NCBI RefSeq assembly: GCF_014049385.1
Contig: NZ_JACAOA010000018.1
Coordinates: forward strand, 1 to 46,443
Direction of reading: 5' to 3'
DNA: 46,443 nucleotides
Source: Ruoffia halotolerans
Lineage (GTDB): Bacteria > Bacillota > Bacilli > Lactobacillales > Aerococcaceae
The notes under the pieces were generated by a model, which saw nothing but the letters and a program-made list of their open reading frames with translations, had not been told where the DNA came from and made no database searches. This document shows positions 8,429 through 17,109 of the stretch, in pieces; the first letter of the stretch is position 1, and each line of letters begins with the position of its first letter. The position numbers and the translations under genes were made by a program.

Positions 8429-9418
8429 ATGACATATAAGGTGGTTTCTTTATTCTCGGGTGTTGGAGGTATTGATCTTGGGTTTGAACAAACTGGAAAG
8501 TTTGAAACAATTTTAGCAAATGAGTTTGATATGCATGCCGCAAAGACTTATTCTTTAAACTTTAATAATCAAATAATTGTGGATGATATTCATAATTTAG
8601 ATGCAAGTGAATTGCCAGATTTTGATGTCTTACTTTCTGGATTTCCATGCCAAGCCTTCTCAATCGCTGGTTATCGAAAAGGGTTTGAAGATGAAAGAGG
8701 CGACTTATTCTTTGAAACTCTCCGAATAATTAAGGAAAAGCAACCTAGAGTCGTTTTCTTAGAGAATGTAAAAAATTTAGTTACTCATGATCATGGGAAT
8801 ACGTTCAAAGTAATAATGGAAGCACTAAGTTATCATGGATACTATGTTAAATATAAAGTAATGAATGCTAAAGAATACGGCAATATCCCCCAGAATAGAG
8901 AAAGAATTTATATTGTGGGATTTGATAACAAGGAGGATTATCAAAATTTTTCTTTCCCCCAAAGTATAGAATTGACAACACCATTAACAGATATCATTGA
9001 TTTTAATGGAAAAATCGATGATTCCTTTTACTACACAGCTGATAAACATGCCTACTATCTAGCATTAGCCGAAGGAATTACCTCTCAAGATACAATTTAT
9101 CAATGGCGTCGTAAGTATGTCCGTGAGAATAAGAGTGGCGTAGTTCCAACTTTGACGGCTAATATGGGAACAGGTGGCAATAATGTGCCATTAATTCTAA
9201 GTGATTATGGTATTCGCAAATTAACTCCTAGAGAATGCTTTAATACACAAGGGTTCCCTCGTGATTTTCAGCTCCCTGAGGATATAGCTATATCTCAACT
9301 TTATAAACAAGCAGGAAATTCTGTTGTTGTACCTGTTATTCAAAGAATTGCAGAGAATATTGTTGATGCTTTAGATGGAATAATGGCTGAAAGTGTACAA
9401 TTAGAATTATTTGTATAA
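8429..9418 (+). CDS. C5-cytosine DNA methyltransferase 2 (SOS-box controlled paralogue)
   Basis: This 329-residue paralogue of the preceding enzyme has the same motif series: LFSGVGGIDLGFE, PCQ with Cys74, ENV (112-114), QNRERIYI (155-162) and GNSVVVPV. Its recognition region (YQWRRKYVRENKSG then TANMGTGG, about 224-250) is almost identical to that of the first enzyme, so both probably modify the same sequence. It lacks the C-terminal extension. Start and ribosome site are clear (GGAGGAAGAACA then ATG). Unlike its neighbour it has its own promoter with a LexA box, suggesting a damage-induced protective copy. Alternatively the two copies may methylate different strands of an asymmetric site, but the near-identical recognition region argues against that. 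Confidence 0.93.
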   Translation: MTYKVVSLFSGVGGIDLGFEQTGKFETILANEFDMHAAKTYSLNFNNQIIVDDIHNLDASELPDFDVLLSGFPCQAFSIAGYRKGFEDERGDLFFETLRIIKEKQPRVVFLENVKNLVTHDHGNTFKVIMEALSYHGYYVKYKVMNAKEYGNIPQNRERIYIVGFDNKEDYQNFSFPQSIELTTPLTDIIDFNGKIDDSFYYTADKHAYYLALAEGITSQDTIYQWRRKYVRENKSGVVPTLTANMGTGGNNVPLILSDYGIRKLTPRECFNTQGFPRDFQLPEDIAISQLYKQAGNSVVVPVIQRIAENIVDALDGIMAESVQLELFV

Positions 9419-9446
9419 AAGGTAAGTCAAATTCAGATATAAAATC

Positions 9447-9497
9447 AACCACTGATAAATGCTGTAAATAAAGCATTTATCAGTGGTTTTCTTCTTG
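9447..9497 (+). terminator. Strong terminator closing the restriction-modification cluster
   Basis: A 17-bp perfect stem, AACCACTGATAAATGCT (9447-9463) with its complement at 9472-9488, has an 8-base loop and is followed by a T-rich tract. It isolates the methyltransferase gene from the downstream operon. Confidence 0.85.
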
Positions 9498-9522
9498 TGT
9501 CATAACCTATTAATGCTACAAT
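9495..9522 (+). promoter_or_regulatory. Candidate promoter of the DNPH1-like operon
   Basis: TTGTGT (9495-9500), a 16-bp spacer and TACAAT (9517-9522) lie 30 bases upstream of the ATG at 9553, which has AGGGAGG as ribosome binding site. Confidence 0.5.
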
Positions 9523-9552
9523 AACGATGAAAAACCTAGGGAGGTTACAGTC

Positions 9553-9972
9553 ATGAAAGTGTATTTTGCAGCATCTATTCGTGGAGGTAGGGCGGATATT
9601 TCTATTTACAAGCAATTGATTGCTTATTTGTCTAATAACCACGAGGTGTTAACCGAACATATTGGGGACGATAGTATAATTGCCTCTGGGGAAGTTGAAC
9701 GGACCGATAAAGCCATTCGTGACCGCGATATTCAGTGGATTGAAGAGTGGGATGTTATGGTGGCTGAGACGACTAACCCTAGTTTGGGAGTCGGATATGA
9801 GTTGGCTTACGCTGAACATATTGGCAAACCAGTTATAATTATACATCGAACAAATCAGAGTCAATTGTCTGCGATGATCGCTGGGACAGATTATTTTGAT
9901 AGTATTTATTATTACGAAGAGATTAAAGATGCTATTGGAATTCTTGAAGCACAATTAGGGAAGGAAGAATAA
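9553..9972 (+). CDS. DNPH1/RCL-like 2'-deoxynucleoside 5'-phosphate N-hydrolase
   Basis: This 139-residue protein belongs to the nucleoside 2-deoxyribosyltransferase fold and matches the RCL/DNPH1 branch: an N-terminal nucleotide-binding strand and loop (VYFAASIRGGR), then WIEEWDVMVAE with conserved acidic residues, SLGVGYELAYA with the likely catalytic glutamate, and LSAMI near the C-terminus. Family members cleave the N-glycosidic bond of deoxynucleoside monophosphates, removing modified nucleotides such as 5-hydroxymethyl-dUMP from the pool. The gene forms an operon with the NTF2-like gene 2 bases downstream. The nucleotide it acts on cannot be read from the sequence. Confidence 0.85.
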   Translation: MKVYFAASIRGGRADISIYKQLIAYLSNNHEVLTEHIGDDSIIASGEVERTDKAIRDRDIQWIEEWDVMVAETTNPSLGVGYELAYAEHIGKPVIIIHRTNQSQLSAMIAGTDYFDSIYYYEEIKDAIGILEAQLGKEE

Positions 9973-9974
9973 CA

Positions 9975-10313
9975 ATGATAGACAAAATTGCACGGGATTT
10001 TTCATTAGGTGAATTTGAGTCAGCTTATTCCTATCTTTCTGAAGATATTAAGTGGCATGTCGTTGGCGAAAGTAAAACGCAAGGTAGAGAAGCTGTTATA
10101 GCAAGATGTAAGGAAACTCGAGCTTACTTCGATTCAATTAAGACGTATTTTACCGTGTTTAAGCTCATTGAGAGTGGGAATCAAGTGATTATAACAGGTT
10201 CAGCTATCATTGATAATAATGGCGCTGTGTCGCGAATTGATGCATGTGATCTGTATACTTTTGATGAAGAGAATCAGTTGATTGAGATAGAATCATATTG
10301 TGTGTCGATTTAA
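9975..10313 (+). CDS. NTF2-like/SnoaL-like small protein
   Basis: This 112-residue protein looks like an NTF2-superfamily cone fold: an N-terminal helical stretch (FSLGEFESAYSYLSEDIKWHVVG), then alternating beta strands ending in EIESYCVSI. It follows the DNPH1-like gene with a 2-base gap, so the two are probably co-translated. NTF2-like proteins include small-molecule binders and enzymes, and no substrate can be assigned. There is no signal peptide or membrane segment. Confidence 0.65.
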   Translation: MIDKIARDFSLGEFESAYSYLSEDIKWHVVGESKTQGREAVIARCKETRAYFDSIKTYFTVFKLIESGNQVIITGSAIIDNNGAVSRIDACDLYTFDEENQLIEIESYCVSI

Positions 10314-10318
10314 GAATA

Positions 10319-10357
10319 GGGTTGGTAACAAAGCTACATTGTTATCAATCCTTTTTT
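10319..10357 (+). terminator. Terminator after the DNPH1/NTF2 operon
   Basis: GGGTTGGTAACAA (10319-10331) pairs with TTGTTATCAATCC (10339-10351), allowing two G-T pairs, with a 7-base loop and a following run of T. Confidence 0.8.
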
Positions 10358-10422
10358 ATTGGAATTTAAAAACAAACTACTAATAACACTCTAATTATAT
10401 TCAGAATATATATGTACTAAAT

Positions 10423-10451
10423 TTGAATATATGATAAAATTAATTTATAAA
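10423..10451 (+). promoter_or_regulatory. Promoter of the DUF1002 protein gene
   Basis: TTGAAT (10423-10428), a 17-bp spacer and TATAAA (10446-10451) lie just upstream of the AAAGAGGTG ribosome site and the ATG at 10487. Confidence 0.55.
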
Positions 10452-10486
10452 CATTCTTGTTATATAAATCAAAAAGAGGTGCACTG

Positions 10487-12217
10487 ATGAAAAAAATGTT
10501 TCTCGTCTTAAGTAGCATGTTGGTGTTATCAAATGTTGTTGGTGTGTATGCACAAGAGGATATTGAAAGTGAAATTGCTCAGAAAGAAGCAGAGTTAGAA
10601 GAGTTACGTAATCAACTTGAAGAAACACAGAGTGATGGTGAAGGTGATCCGGTAGAAGGAACAAATGTAGCGCAATTGGAGAAAAGAGTTGCTGTAGGTA
10701 ATTCAAATTCAGATGAGCAGATTAGACAGCTATTAGCACTCTTTGGAATGGAGAGTAATGATCAATCTAACTTAATAAAAATTGATGGTGTTACTTTAAA
10801 TGAACTTATCAGTGACGGTTCAAATGAATCAACAGATGTTTACTCAAGTGTAATGGTCGATATGCCAGAAAGTGGTTCGGGAGTTAATGTTGAAATACTA
10901 ACTCCAGAAAATATCACCGTGGTGTCTGAATCAGCTTATCAAAATGCTGCAATTACGGCAGGAGCAACGAATGCAGATATAAAAATTGCATCTGTTATCG
11001 CAGTAACAGGTGAAGGTGCTTTAGGTGGTGTATATGAAATATTTGATCAAGCTGGTTATCGTTTAGATGCAGAAGATATTCAAACCGCTGAGAACCTTAT
11101 CCAAATAGAAGAAGTATTATTAAGTGAAACAAATATGTCGGAAAGAGAAGTGTCCCAGTTAGTTACTCGCTACAATTTGGCTATTGTTCATGCAGTAGAA
11201 GGTAAGGAAGCATTAACTTTACAAGAAGTTAATGAAATACTTAGCGAAATTCTAGCTGATTACAATTATCAATATAGCGAAAATGTACAATCTTTACTAC
11301 TAGATCACGGTGTTGCTTTTTCTAAATCATCAGTATCTAAAAACCCTGACACAAGGGCAGCCCTAGAAGAAGCAATGAGACAATACGAATCAATTAACCA
11401 AGTTTATAACCATGGTGAAATTCAAGTCGAAATTACCGATATGTATTTAACAGATGAAAGAAATGAATTTCTCTCAGAAAATTTTGATAATGTATTCACA
11501 GTTCATTATTCAGTGATGAATACAGGAGAAACGGAAACTCATGCTGGATATGATTTTGCATTGTATGTTAACGGTCAAAAAGCAGATGATTATTATTTAA
11601 ACGATGATTTTCAGACGGCGGTTTCATCCAATCGCCAAGCGGATGTTAAACAGAGCTTTGGATTTAATGGGACAGCAAACTTAGAGGATATGGAGCTAGA
11701 ACTAATGGACATGAGATCCTATGGGAAACCTCCGGTTGTAATACCGCTAGATGGAAGCGAGCCTTCAACCCCAGAAGATCAAGCTGCCGATGTAGAAAAC
11801 GGAGTATCGAGTGAGTTTGCAGAAAGTGTGGAGAATGAAGAACTTGTAGAAATTCTTCAAGCATTTTATGATGCGGGACTTAATGTTATGGAACCTAAAA
11901 TTATGACGCGTAATGATTATGGAATTGCGCCATTACTAGCTGAAGAAGCTGTTAGTTTTGGAGCACAATTTGCTGAGTTTATTTTTGAGAACGAAGATGG
12001 AAGCATTGAACAATTCAATTATGGTAGATTATTTTTAGTGAGAGATGAAAATGATCTTCAAACTATAAAGGCTGTGTATGATGATTTAGGGAAAGAAGCA
12101 GCTATGTTATATTCTCATACTTATTCAAAAGGAGATATATTACTTCAAATGGGTGGTGATGTCTCGGATGAAGACTTTGCTTTATATACTGCAGTGATTG
12201 ATGAGGTAGTGGAATAA
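10487..12217 (+). CDS. Secreted DUF1002 protein with additional C-terminal domains
   Basis: The start is the ATG at 10487, preceded by AAAGAGGTG; an upstream TTG lacks a ribosome site. The 576-residue product starts with a signal peptide (KKMFLVLSSMLVLSNVVGVYA, probable cleavage after YA) and a short acidic coiled coil. A DUF1002 domain follows, recognisable by ENITVVSESAYQNAAITAGA and GALGGVYEIFDQAGYRLD. Around residues 300-410 is a beta-rich region (VEITDMYLTDERNEF to LMDMRS) like the DUF5067/DUF4352 immunoglobulin-type domains of secreted Firmicutes proteins. An acidic linker leads to a third region with no family I know. There is no lipobox or sortase motif, so it is probably released. 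Function unknown. Confidence 0.8.
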   Translation: MKKMFLVLSSMLVLSNVVGVYAQEDIESEIAQKEAELEELRNQLEETQSDGEGDPVEGTNVAQLEKRVAVGNSNSDEQIRQLLALFGMESNDQSNLIKIDGVTLNELISDGSNESTDVYSSVMVDMPESGSGVNVEILTPENITVVSESAYQNAAITAGATNADIKIASVIAVTGEGALGGVYEIFDQAGYRLDAEDIQTAENLIQIEEVLLSETNMSEREVSQLVTRYNLAIVHAVEGKEALTLQEVNEILSEILADYNYQYSENVQSLLLDHGVAFSKSSVSKNPDTRAALEEAMRQYESINQVYNHGEIQVEITDMYLTDERNEFLSENFDNVFTVHYSVMNTGETETHAGYDFALYVNGQKADDYYLNDDFQTAVSSNRQADVKQSFGFNGTANLEDMELELMDMRSYGKPPVVIPLDGSEPSTPEDQAADVENGVSSEFAESVENEELVEILQAFYDAGLNVMEPKIMTRNDYGIAPLLAEEAVSFGAQFAEFIFENEDGSIEQFNYGRLFLVRDENDLQTIKAVYDDLGKEAAMLYSHTYSKGDILLQMGGDVSDEDFALYTAVIDEVVE

Positions 12218-12258
12218 AGCAATTAGAGCATCTAACTTTAATTATGATATATAAAACT

Positions 12259-12305
12259 ATCCCGCTAAATTCATGTTACGTGAATTTAGCGGGATGGTTT
12301 TAATT
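12259..12305. terminator. Bidirectional terminator between the DUF1002 gene and the opp operon
   Basis: A 15-bp perfect stem, ATCCCGCTAAATTCA (12259-12273) and its complement at 12281-12295, has a 7-base loop. It is T-rich downstream and A-rich upstream, so it can serve both convergent units. Confidence 0.85.
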
Positions 12306-12328
12306 TTATACGATATTAAACCTTCAAA

Positions 12329-13234
12329 TCACTGATACACCCAATGATTAGGCTCTGTCTCAATTAATTGATTCTCAGGATTATAGAACGCTTCATCTGG
12401 TTTATAAATAATTCGATGACGTTCTTTTTCATAATCTGGATCTGGTAATGGGATGGCTGATAGCAAACTTTGTGTATAAGGATGCTTCGGATGATCATAC
12501 AAAGTATCAGCGTCCGCGACTTCAACAATTTTTCCTTGGTACATCATACCGATTCGGTCACTAAAGTACTTTACCATTGATAAATCATGGGCAATGAATA
12601 AGTAAGTTAAGTTATGTTTGACTTGTAACTCCTCTAGCAAGTTAATAATTTGTGCTTGGATTGAAACGTCTAAAGCAGAAATCGGTTCATCACAGACGAT
12701 GAAGGTTGGTTCAACGGCTAACGCCCGAGCAATACCAATTCTTTGACGCTGTCCGCCAGAGAACTCATAAGGATATCGCGTAGCATGGTCTTTGTTTAAA
12801 CCTACGGCCTCAAGTAATTCATAGACACGTTCAGCCCGTTCCTTCTTGTTTCCTACTAGATTGTGTACATCCAAGCCTTCCGCAATAATATCGTTAACCT
12901 TCATACGCGGGTTAAGTGATGCGTAAGGGTCTTGGAAGATCATCTGAACTTCTTTATTGAAGGCTAATTTACTTTGAGTGGATTGTCTTTCGGTCCATGA
13001 CTTACCGTCAAAGATAATATCCCCATCAGTTGGTTGATATAAATTAACGATGGCACGCCCAATTGTTGATTTACCACTGCCTGATTCACCAACTAAACCA
13101 AATGTTTCACCGCGGTAGATATCAAAGCTGACACCGTCGACCGCTTTGACTTCATTACGAGTACCTTCATTATAGTATTGTTTTAACTGTTTAATCTGAA
13201 CAAGAGGTTGTTTCTTTATTGGCTTGTCTGTCAT
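12329..13234 (-). CDS. oppF: Oligopeptide ABC transporter ATP-binding protein OppF
   Basis: This 301-residue ATPase energises peptide import with OppD. It has Walker A GESGSGKST, Q-loop MIFQDPYASLNPR, signature FSGGQRQRIGIARAL, Walker B FIVCDEPISALD and the switch histidine IAHDL. The C-terminus carries the Opp/Dpp-type extension (HPKHPYTQSLLSAIPLPDP). The 7-residue spacing and LNPRMKV after the Q-loop are typical of OppF. The start overlaps the oppD stop by 4 bases. It is the last gene of the leftward opp operon. Length and motifs are complete. Confidence 0.95.
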   Translation of the reverse strand: MTDKPIKKQPLVQIKQLKQYYNEGTRNEVKAVDGVSFDIYRGETFGLVGESGSGKSTIGRAIVNLYQPTDGDIIFDGKSWTERQSTQSKLAFNKEVQMIFQDPYASLNPRMKVNDIIAEGLDVHNLVGNKKERAERVYELLEAVGLNKDHATRYPYEFSGGQRQRIGIARALAVEPTFIVCDEPISALDVSIQAQIINLLEELQVKHNLTYLFIAHDLSMVKYFSDRIGMMYQGKIVEVADADTLYDHPKHPYTQSLLSAIPLPDPDYEKERHRIIYKPDEAFYNPENQLIETEPNHWVYQ

Positions 13235-14280
13235 TGAATCTCCCCTCTCTTTAGTTTCAATTCAAAGTGTTCATAGCGTTTTTGAATGGGCTCTGGCACT
13301 GTAATTGCTGGCGCCTTTGGATGTAAAAGCCAAGTTGCAGCGTAATGTCCCTGTCTTACTTCGAATAAGGGTGGTTGTTTAACAAAATCAATGGCCAATG
13401 AGTATTCATTCCGAAAGGCAAAAGCATCTCCTTCAGGTGGATTTAATAAGTCCGGAGGTGTTCCAGGTATGGCATACAAGCTTCCTTTTGAATCTGGGGT
13501 TGGCATTGAGCTTAATAAGCCCCAAGTATAAGGGTGCTGCGGATGATAGTAAATATCATCGACCGATCCAATTTCAACAATCTTACCTGCATACATTACG
13601 GCAACTCGGTCAGCCACATTGGCGACGACACCTAAGTCATGTGTAATAAAGATAATAGTCATTTGTTTCTCTTTTTGAATTTTTTTAAGTAGTTCAATAA
13701 TTTGAGCTTGAATGGTTACATCGAGTGCTGTGGTGGGTTCATCTGCGATTAATATCTCAGGGTCTCCCGCAAGGGCAATTGCTATAACGATTCTTTGTCT
13801 CTGTCCTCCAGAAAACTCATGTGGATATTGCTTCATTCGTTCTTTAGGATTGGCTAAACCACATAAATCTAAGAGATTGATCGCTTCATCCACCGCATCT
13901 TTGCGGCTCATCTTTCTTTTCTTCTCAAGCACTTCTGTAATTTGTCTTCCGATTGAAAGTGTTGGATTCAAAGCGGTCATAGGATCTTGGAAAATCATCG
14001 CAATTTGATTTCCACGAATCGCTTCCATTTGCTTGTTTGTATACTTTAATAAGTCATTATTTTTGAAGATAACTTGGCCACTTTCAATCATCGAATTTTT
14101 GCTTAATAGTCCTATAATTGAGCGAGCCGTTACAGTCTTACCTGATCCCGATTCACCAACAATGGCTAAGGTTTCTCCTTGATAAAGATTAAAAGACAAG
14201 CCTCTGATTGCTTGTAATTTCCCAGAAAAAGTTTGGAAACTAATGGCTAAGTCTTTTACTGTTAATACTTCTTCCTTCAA
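13231..14280 (-). CDS. oppD: Oligopeptide ABC transporter ATP-binding protein OppD
   Basis: This 349-residue ATPase is the partner of OppF. Motifs are Walker A GESGSGKT, Q-loop MIFQDPMTALNPT, signature FSGGQRQRIVIAIAL, Walker B ILIADEPTTALD and ITHDLGVVA. The C-terminal extension has the HPQHPYTWGLLSSMPTPD motif and the GTPPDLLNPPEGDAFAFR segment of OppD/DppD. Many family members place cysteines there (CxxRC), and these are absent. The start is a TTG at 14280 with AGGTGAT a few bases upstream, 8 bases after the oppC stop. Confidence 0.93.
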   Translation of the reverse strand: MKEEVLTVKDLAISFQTFSGKLQAIRGLSFNLYQGETLAIVGESGSGKTVTARSIIGLLSKNSMIESGQVIFKNNDLLKYTNKQMEAIRGNQIAMIFQDPMTALNPTLSIGRQITEVLEKKRKMSRKDAVDEAINLLDLCGLANPKERMKQYPHEFSGGQRQRIVIAIALAGDPEILIADEPTTALDVTIQAQIIELLKKIQKEKQMTIIFITHDLGVVANVADRVAVMYAGKIVEIGSVDDIYYHPQHPYTWGLLSSMPTPDSKGSLYAIPGTPPDLLNPPEGDAFAFRNEYSLAIDFVKQPPLFEVRQGHYAATWLLHPKAPAITVPEPIQKRYEHFELKLKRGEIQ

Positions 14281-14288
14281 AATATCAC

Positions 14289-15362
14289 CTATTCTTTCAT
14301 TTTCGGATCGAATGCATCTCTTAAACCATCAGCTAAAAGGTTAAATGAAAGCATAATAATCGAAATCACTGCTGCTGGATACCACATGAGATGAGGTAAG
14401 AATCGGAATGTTTTGTAACCGTCATTAATAAGAGTTCCAAGGGATGCGTTAGGAGCTGGAATTCCGATACCAATGAAGCTTAAAAAGGCTTCAAAGAATA
14501 TTGCTGACGGTAAGGCAAACATGACTTGTACGATAATCAAGCCCATCATATTTGGTAAGATATGTTTGAACATAATTTTAATAGTGGGTTGACCTAACAC
14601 TTGTGCAGCTAAGACATATTCCTGTTGCTTGAGTCGAATTGTTTGAGCTCGCACAACCCGAGACATCGTAATCCAACTGGTTAAAGCAATGGTAATAATA
14701 ATCGAAACCAAACCGGGATTCATAACTAAAAGCATGAGTACGACAATAACTAAGTTAGGAACACCGGATAGAATTTCAAGCACTCGTTGCATGAGGTTAT
14801 CCACGCGTCCGCCCATCCATCCAGAAATCATACCGTATGCAATTCCGAATATTAAGTTTATTAGCGCTGCTGCGAAGGCAACTATTAATGATATCCGTGT
14901 TCCGAAGATGATGCGAGACAATAGGTCTCGACCTAAACTGTCAGTTCCAAGATAATAATAAACTCCTTCAGGTACACCAGATTGGTCATAACTATCAATT
15001 AATGTACCCCCACGGTTTACAGACGTTCCATTGAACCAACTAAACCCTTCTAAACCAGGAATTTTTGGTGGTAGATTTGACCATGCAGGGTTTTGCGCAT
15101 TTGGATCATGTGGCGCAAAGAAGGGTGCAAACACAGCGATAATGATAATCAAAGAAATAACAAAGAATGATATCATCGCGCCTTTATTCTTTTTGAGACG
15201 ACGCCAAGAATCTTGGAGGAAGTTTAGTGTAGGAGCGACAATTTCCTCATTTCGATCAGATTCTAATTGAACTTTAGTTGTAAATAGTGAGTCGTCTATA
15301 TCTTTTGTGTGTTCTACAATTTTTTGATTATAGTTTGTATTAGGAATCTCTGTATGTGACAT
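14289..15362 (-). CDS. oppC: Oligopeptide ABC transporter permease OppC
   Basis: This 357-residue membrane protein forms half of the peptide channel. After a soluble N-terminus of about 60 residues comes the first transmembrane segment (MISFFVISLIIIIAVFAPFFAPHDP), then the LGTDSLGRDLLSRIIFGTRISL signature of OppC/DppC permeases, and the EAA-loop region (AAQVLGQPTIKIMFKHILPN). About six membrane segments are visible. AAGGAGGTAAGTAA precedes the ATG, and the gene abuts oppB. The N-terminal extension is longer than in many DppC proteins and resembles OppC of lactic acid bacteria. Confidence 0.93.
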   Translation of the reverse strand: MSHTEIPNTNYNQKIVEHTKDIDDSLFTTKVQLESDRNEEIVAPTLNFLQDSWRRLKKNKGAMISFFVISLIIIIAVFAPFFAPHDPNAQNPAWSNLPPKIPGLEGFSWFNGTSVNRGGTLIDSYDQSGVPEGVYYYLGTDSLGRDLLSRIIFGTRISLIVAFAAALINLIFGIAYGMISGWMGGRVDNLMQRVLEILSGVPNLVIVVLMLLVMNPGLVSIIITIALTSWITMSRVVRAQTIRLKQQEYVLAAQVLGQPTIKIMFKHILPNMMGLIIVQVMFALPSAIFFEAFLSFIGIGIPAPNASLGTLINDGYKTFRFLPHLMWYPAAVISIIMLSFNLLADGLRDAFDPKMKE

Positions 15363-16304
15363 TTACTTACCTCCTTGTGTAACACGCATCTTAGGATCGA
15401 TCAATCCGTAAAGAATATCTACAATGAGGATAATGACAACAAGAATAACTGAATACATGATTGTCACACCCATAATAGTTGGATAATCGTTCACTAGAAT
15501 CGACTTTGTGAACTGTTCTCCAATTCCAGGAATGGAGAAGATATTCTCAATAACGAGTGATCCAGTCATTAAACTAGCAGTTACCGGTCCTAAGATAGTT
15601 AATAAAGGAATAATTGCATTTCTTAACGCGTGTTTACTGATAATATATATTCTTGAAAAGCCTTTGGCTTTGGCGAGTTCAATATAATCGCTATTAAGCA
15701 CTTCAATCATCTCCGTACGAATGAACCGGGCAGCTTCAGCCGTCGGTGAGATTGCTAAAGCAATCGTCGGCAGGATGCTGGATAAGAAGCCATCTCGCCA
15801 AAAAGCAATCGGTAGCCATTCTAAGTCGACGGCAAAGATGAATTGAAGTAATACAGCAAAGACAAAGTTTGGAACGGATCGTCCGCCAATAGCAATCGTT
15901 GAAGTTAATGTATCAATCCAAGTGTTTTGTTTAACTGCTGCGATAATTCCAAGAATGGTTCCCACAGTTGTTCCAAGCACCATCGCTTGGAGTCCTAATT
16001 GAATCGAAGGTCCGGCTCTATCTGCAAGAATTTGTGTCACAGGGATATTATTGAACTGGAAGGAAACACCAAAGTCTCCTTTGAGTACATTTCTTATATA
16101 ATTAAAGTATTGAATATGAATGGGTTCGTTTAATCCATACTTTTCATATAATAAGGCAAGTTGAGTCTCAGTTAATAATTCTTCGTTGGCAAAAGGTGAC
16201 CCTGGTAAAAATTGCACCAATAAAAAAGTTACAGAAATAATAATAAATAATGTAACTGCCATTAATGCAACTCTTCGTAAAATATAACGAAAATATTGTG
16301 TCAT
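15363..16304 (-). CDS. oppB: Oligopeptide ABC transporter permease OppB
   Basis: I chose the ATG at 16304 (MTQYFRYILRRVALMAVTLF) because AGAAAGAGG lies just upstream; an upstream in-frame ATG at 16370 would add an unlikely 22 residues. The 313-residue protein has the usual first membrane segment, the FLPGSPFANEE-type external loop, the EAA-loop motif (AKAKGFSRIYIISKHALRN) and six membrane segments. It pairs with OppC. It is the first intact gene downstream of the T-box leader, because the oppA copy in front of it is broken. Confidence 0.93.
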   Translation of the reverse strand: MTQYFRYILRRVALMAVTLFIIISVTFLLVQFLPGSPFANEELLTETQLALLYEKYGLNEPIHIQYFNYIRNVLKGDFGVSFQFNNIPVTQILADRAGPSIQLGLQAMVLGTTVGTILGIIAAVKQNTWIDTLTSTIAIGGRSVPNFVFAVLLQFIFAVDLEWLPIAFWRDGFLSSILPTIALAISPTAEAARFIRTEMIEVLNSDYIELAKAKGFSRIYIISKHALRNAIIPLLTILGPVTASLMTGSLVIENIFSIPGIGEQFTKSILVNDYPTIMGVTIMYSVILVVIILIVDILYGLIDPKMRVTQGGK

Positions 16305-16419
16305 TCTAAACCTCTTTCTATTATATAACTGTGTCATGAATCGGTATACGATCATGATACAATTTGACAATTGACTACACTAGCAACATCTTAATAACTA
16401 GCAACGTAAGTCCGTTGAA

Positions 16420-17101
16420 CTACTGAGCAGAAATATATACTTGAGTAAATCATAACTTCGACCAAAAGGTAACACTTTCAAGCCTTTTACTTCTGGGGCA
16501 AGCCAGAAAGGATTGTCTCTTTGGTAAATCGGAGCTACAGCTGCTTCTTCTTTAATACTTAGTGTTTCAGCTTCAATTAAAGTTTCCCAACGGCCATCTA
16601 AGTCATTTACGATGTCATATTTAGCTGAGCAAATAAGTTCTTCTCGACAGGTCAACATCAGAGACAAGTAGTTCTAAGTCTATTGTATCAAATTCTAGTT
16701 CTTCTTTGGCAGTATTCCAATCCGATTAATTATAATGTTCTTTATCGAAGGCTCGAGAAATCGCACGTCTTAAAGCAATGTTGCCCGTGTTTTCACGAGC
16801 TGTATTGAAACCTAAGTAACCAAACTTTGCTTTTGGAAGGGTATGAAGAATATCACGTCCTGTTCACTAGCTTTGAATCAATCAACCCCAGTTCTGATTT
16901 CTTTTATCACAGATATGTGAGCAACATCAAGGTATACATTCTCAGCGTCCCAATAATTATCATTTTTTACAAAAGTCCATTCCAAGTTTACACCGATCCA
17001 ACCTCTTCACAGGCAAGAAGCGAGTCGCTAAAAATAACTTTGGAAAGTAATCAGCCTGGTACTCAAGTATAATTTCCAGTGTCTTTTCATCCAATGCCAT
17101 C
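16420..17101 (-). pseudogene. Degraded oppA remnant between the T-box and oppB
   Basis: Minus-strand fragments match the intact OppA encoded at 18859-20502, in collinear order but in several frames. The pieces are LDEKTLEIILEYQADYFP near 17100, LATRFLPV after a frameshift near 17040, NLEWTFVKNDNYWDAENVYL, KFGYLGFNTARENTGN near 16800 and the C-terminal GLKVLPFGRS near 16440. The first 150 or so residues, including the signal peptide, are gone. Frameshifts and stops (for example around 16725 and 16900) exclude a functional protein. The remnant starts directly after the T-box terminator, so it was the original first gene of the opp operon. Confidence 0.85.
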
Positions 17102-17109
17102 CCCTCTTT

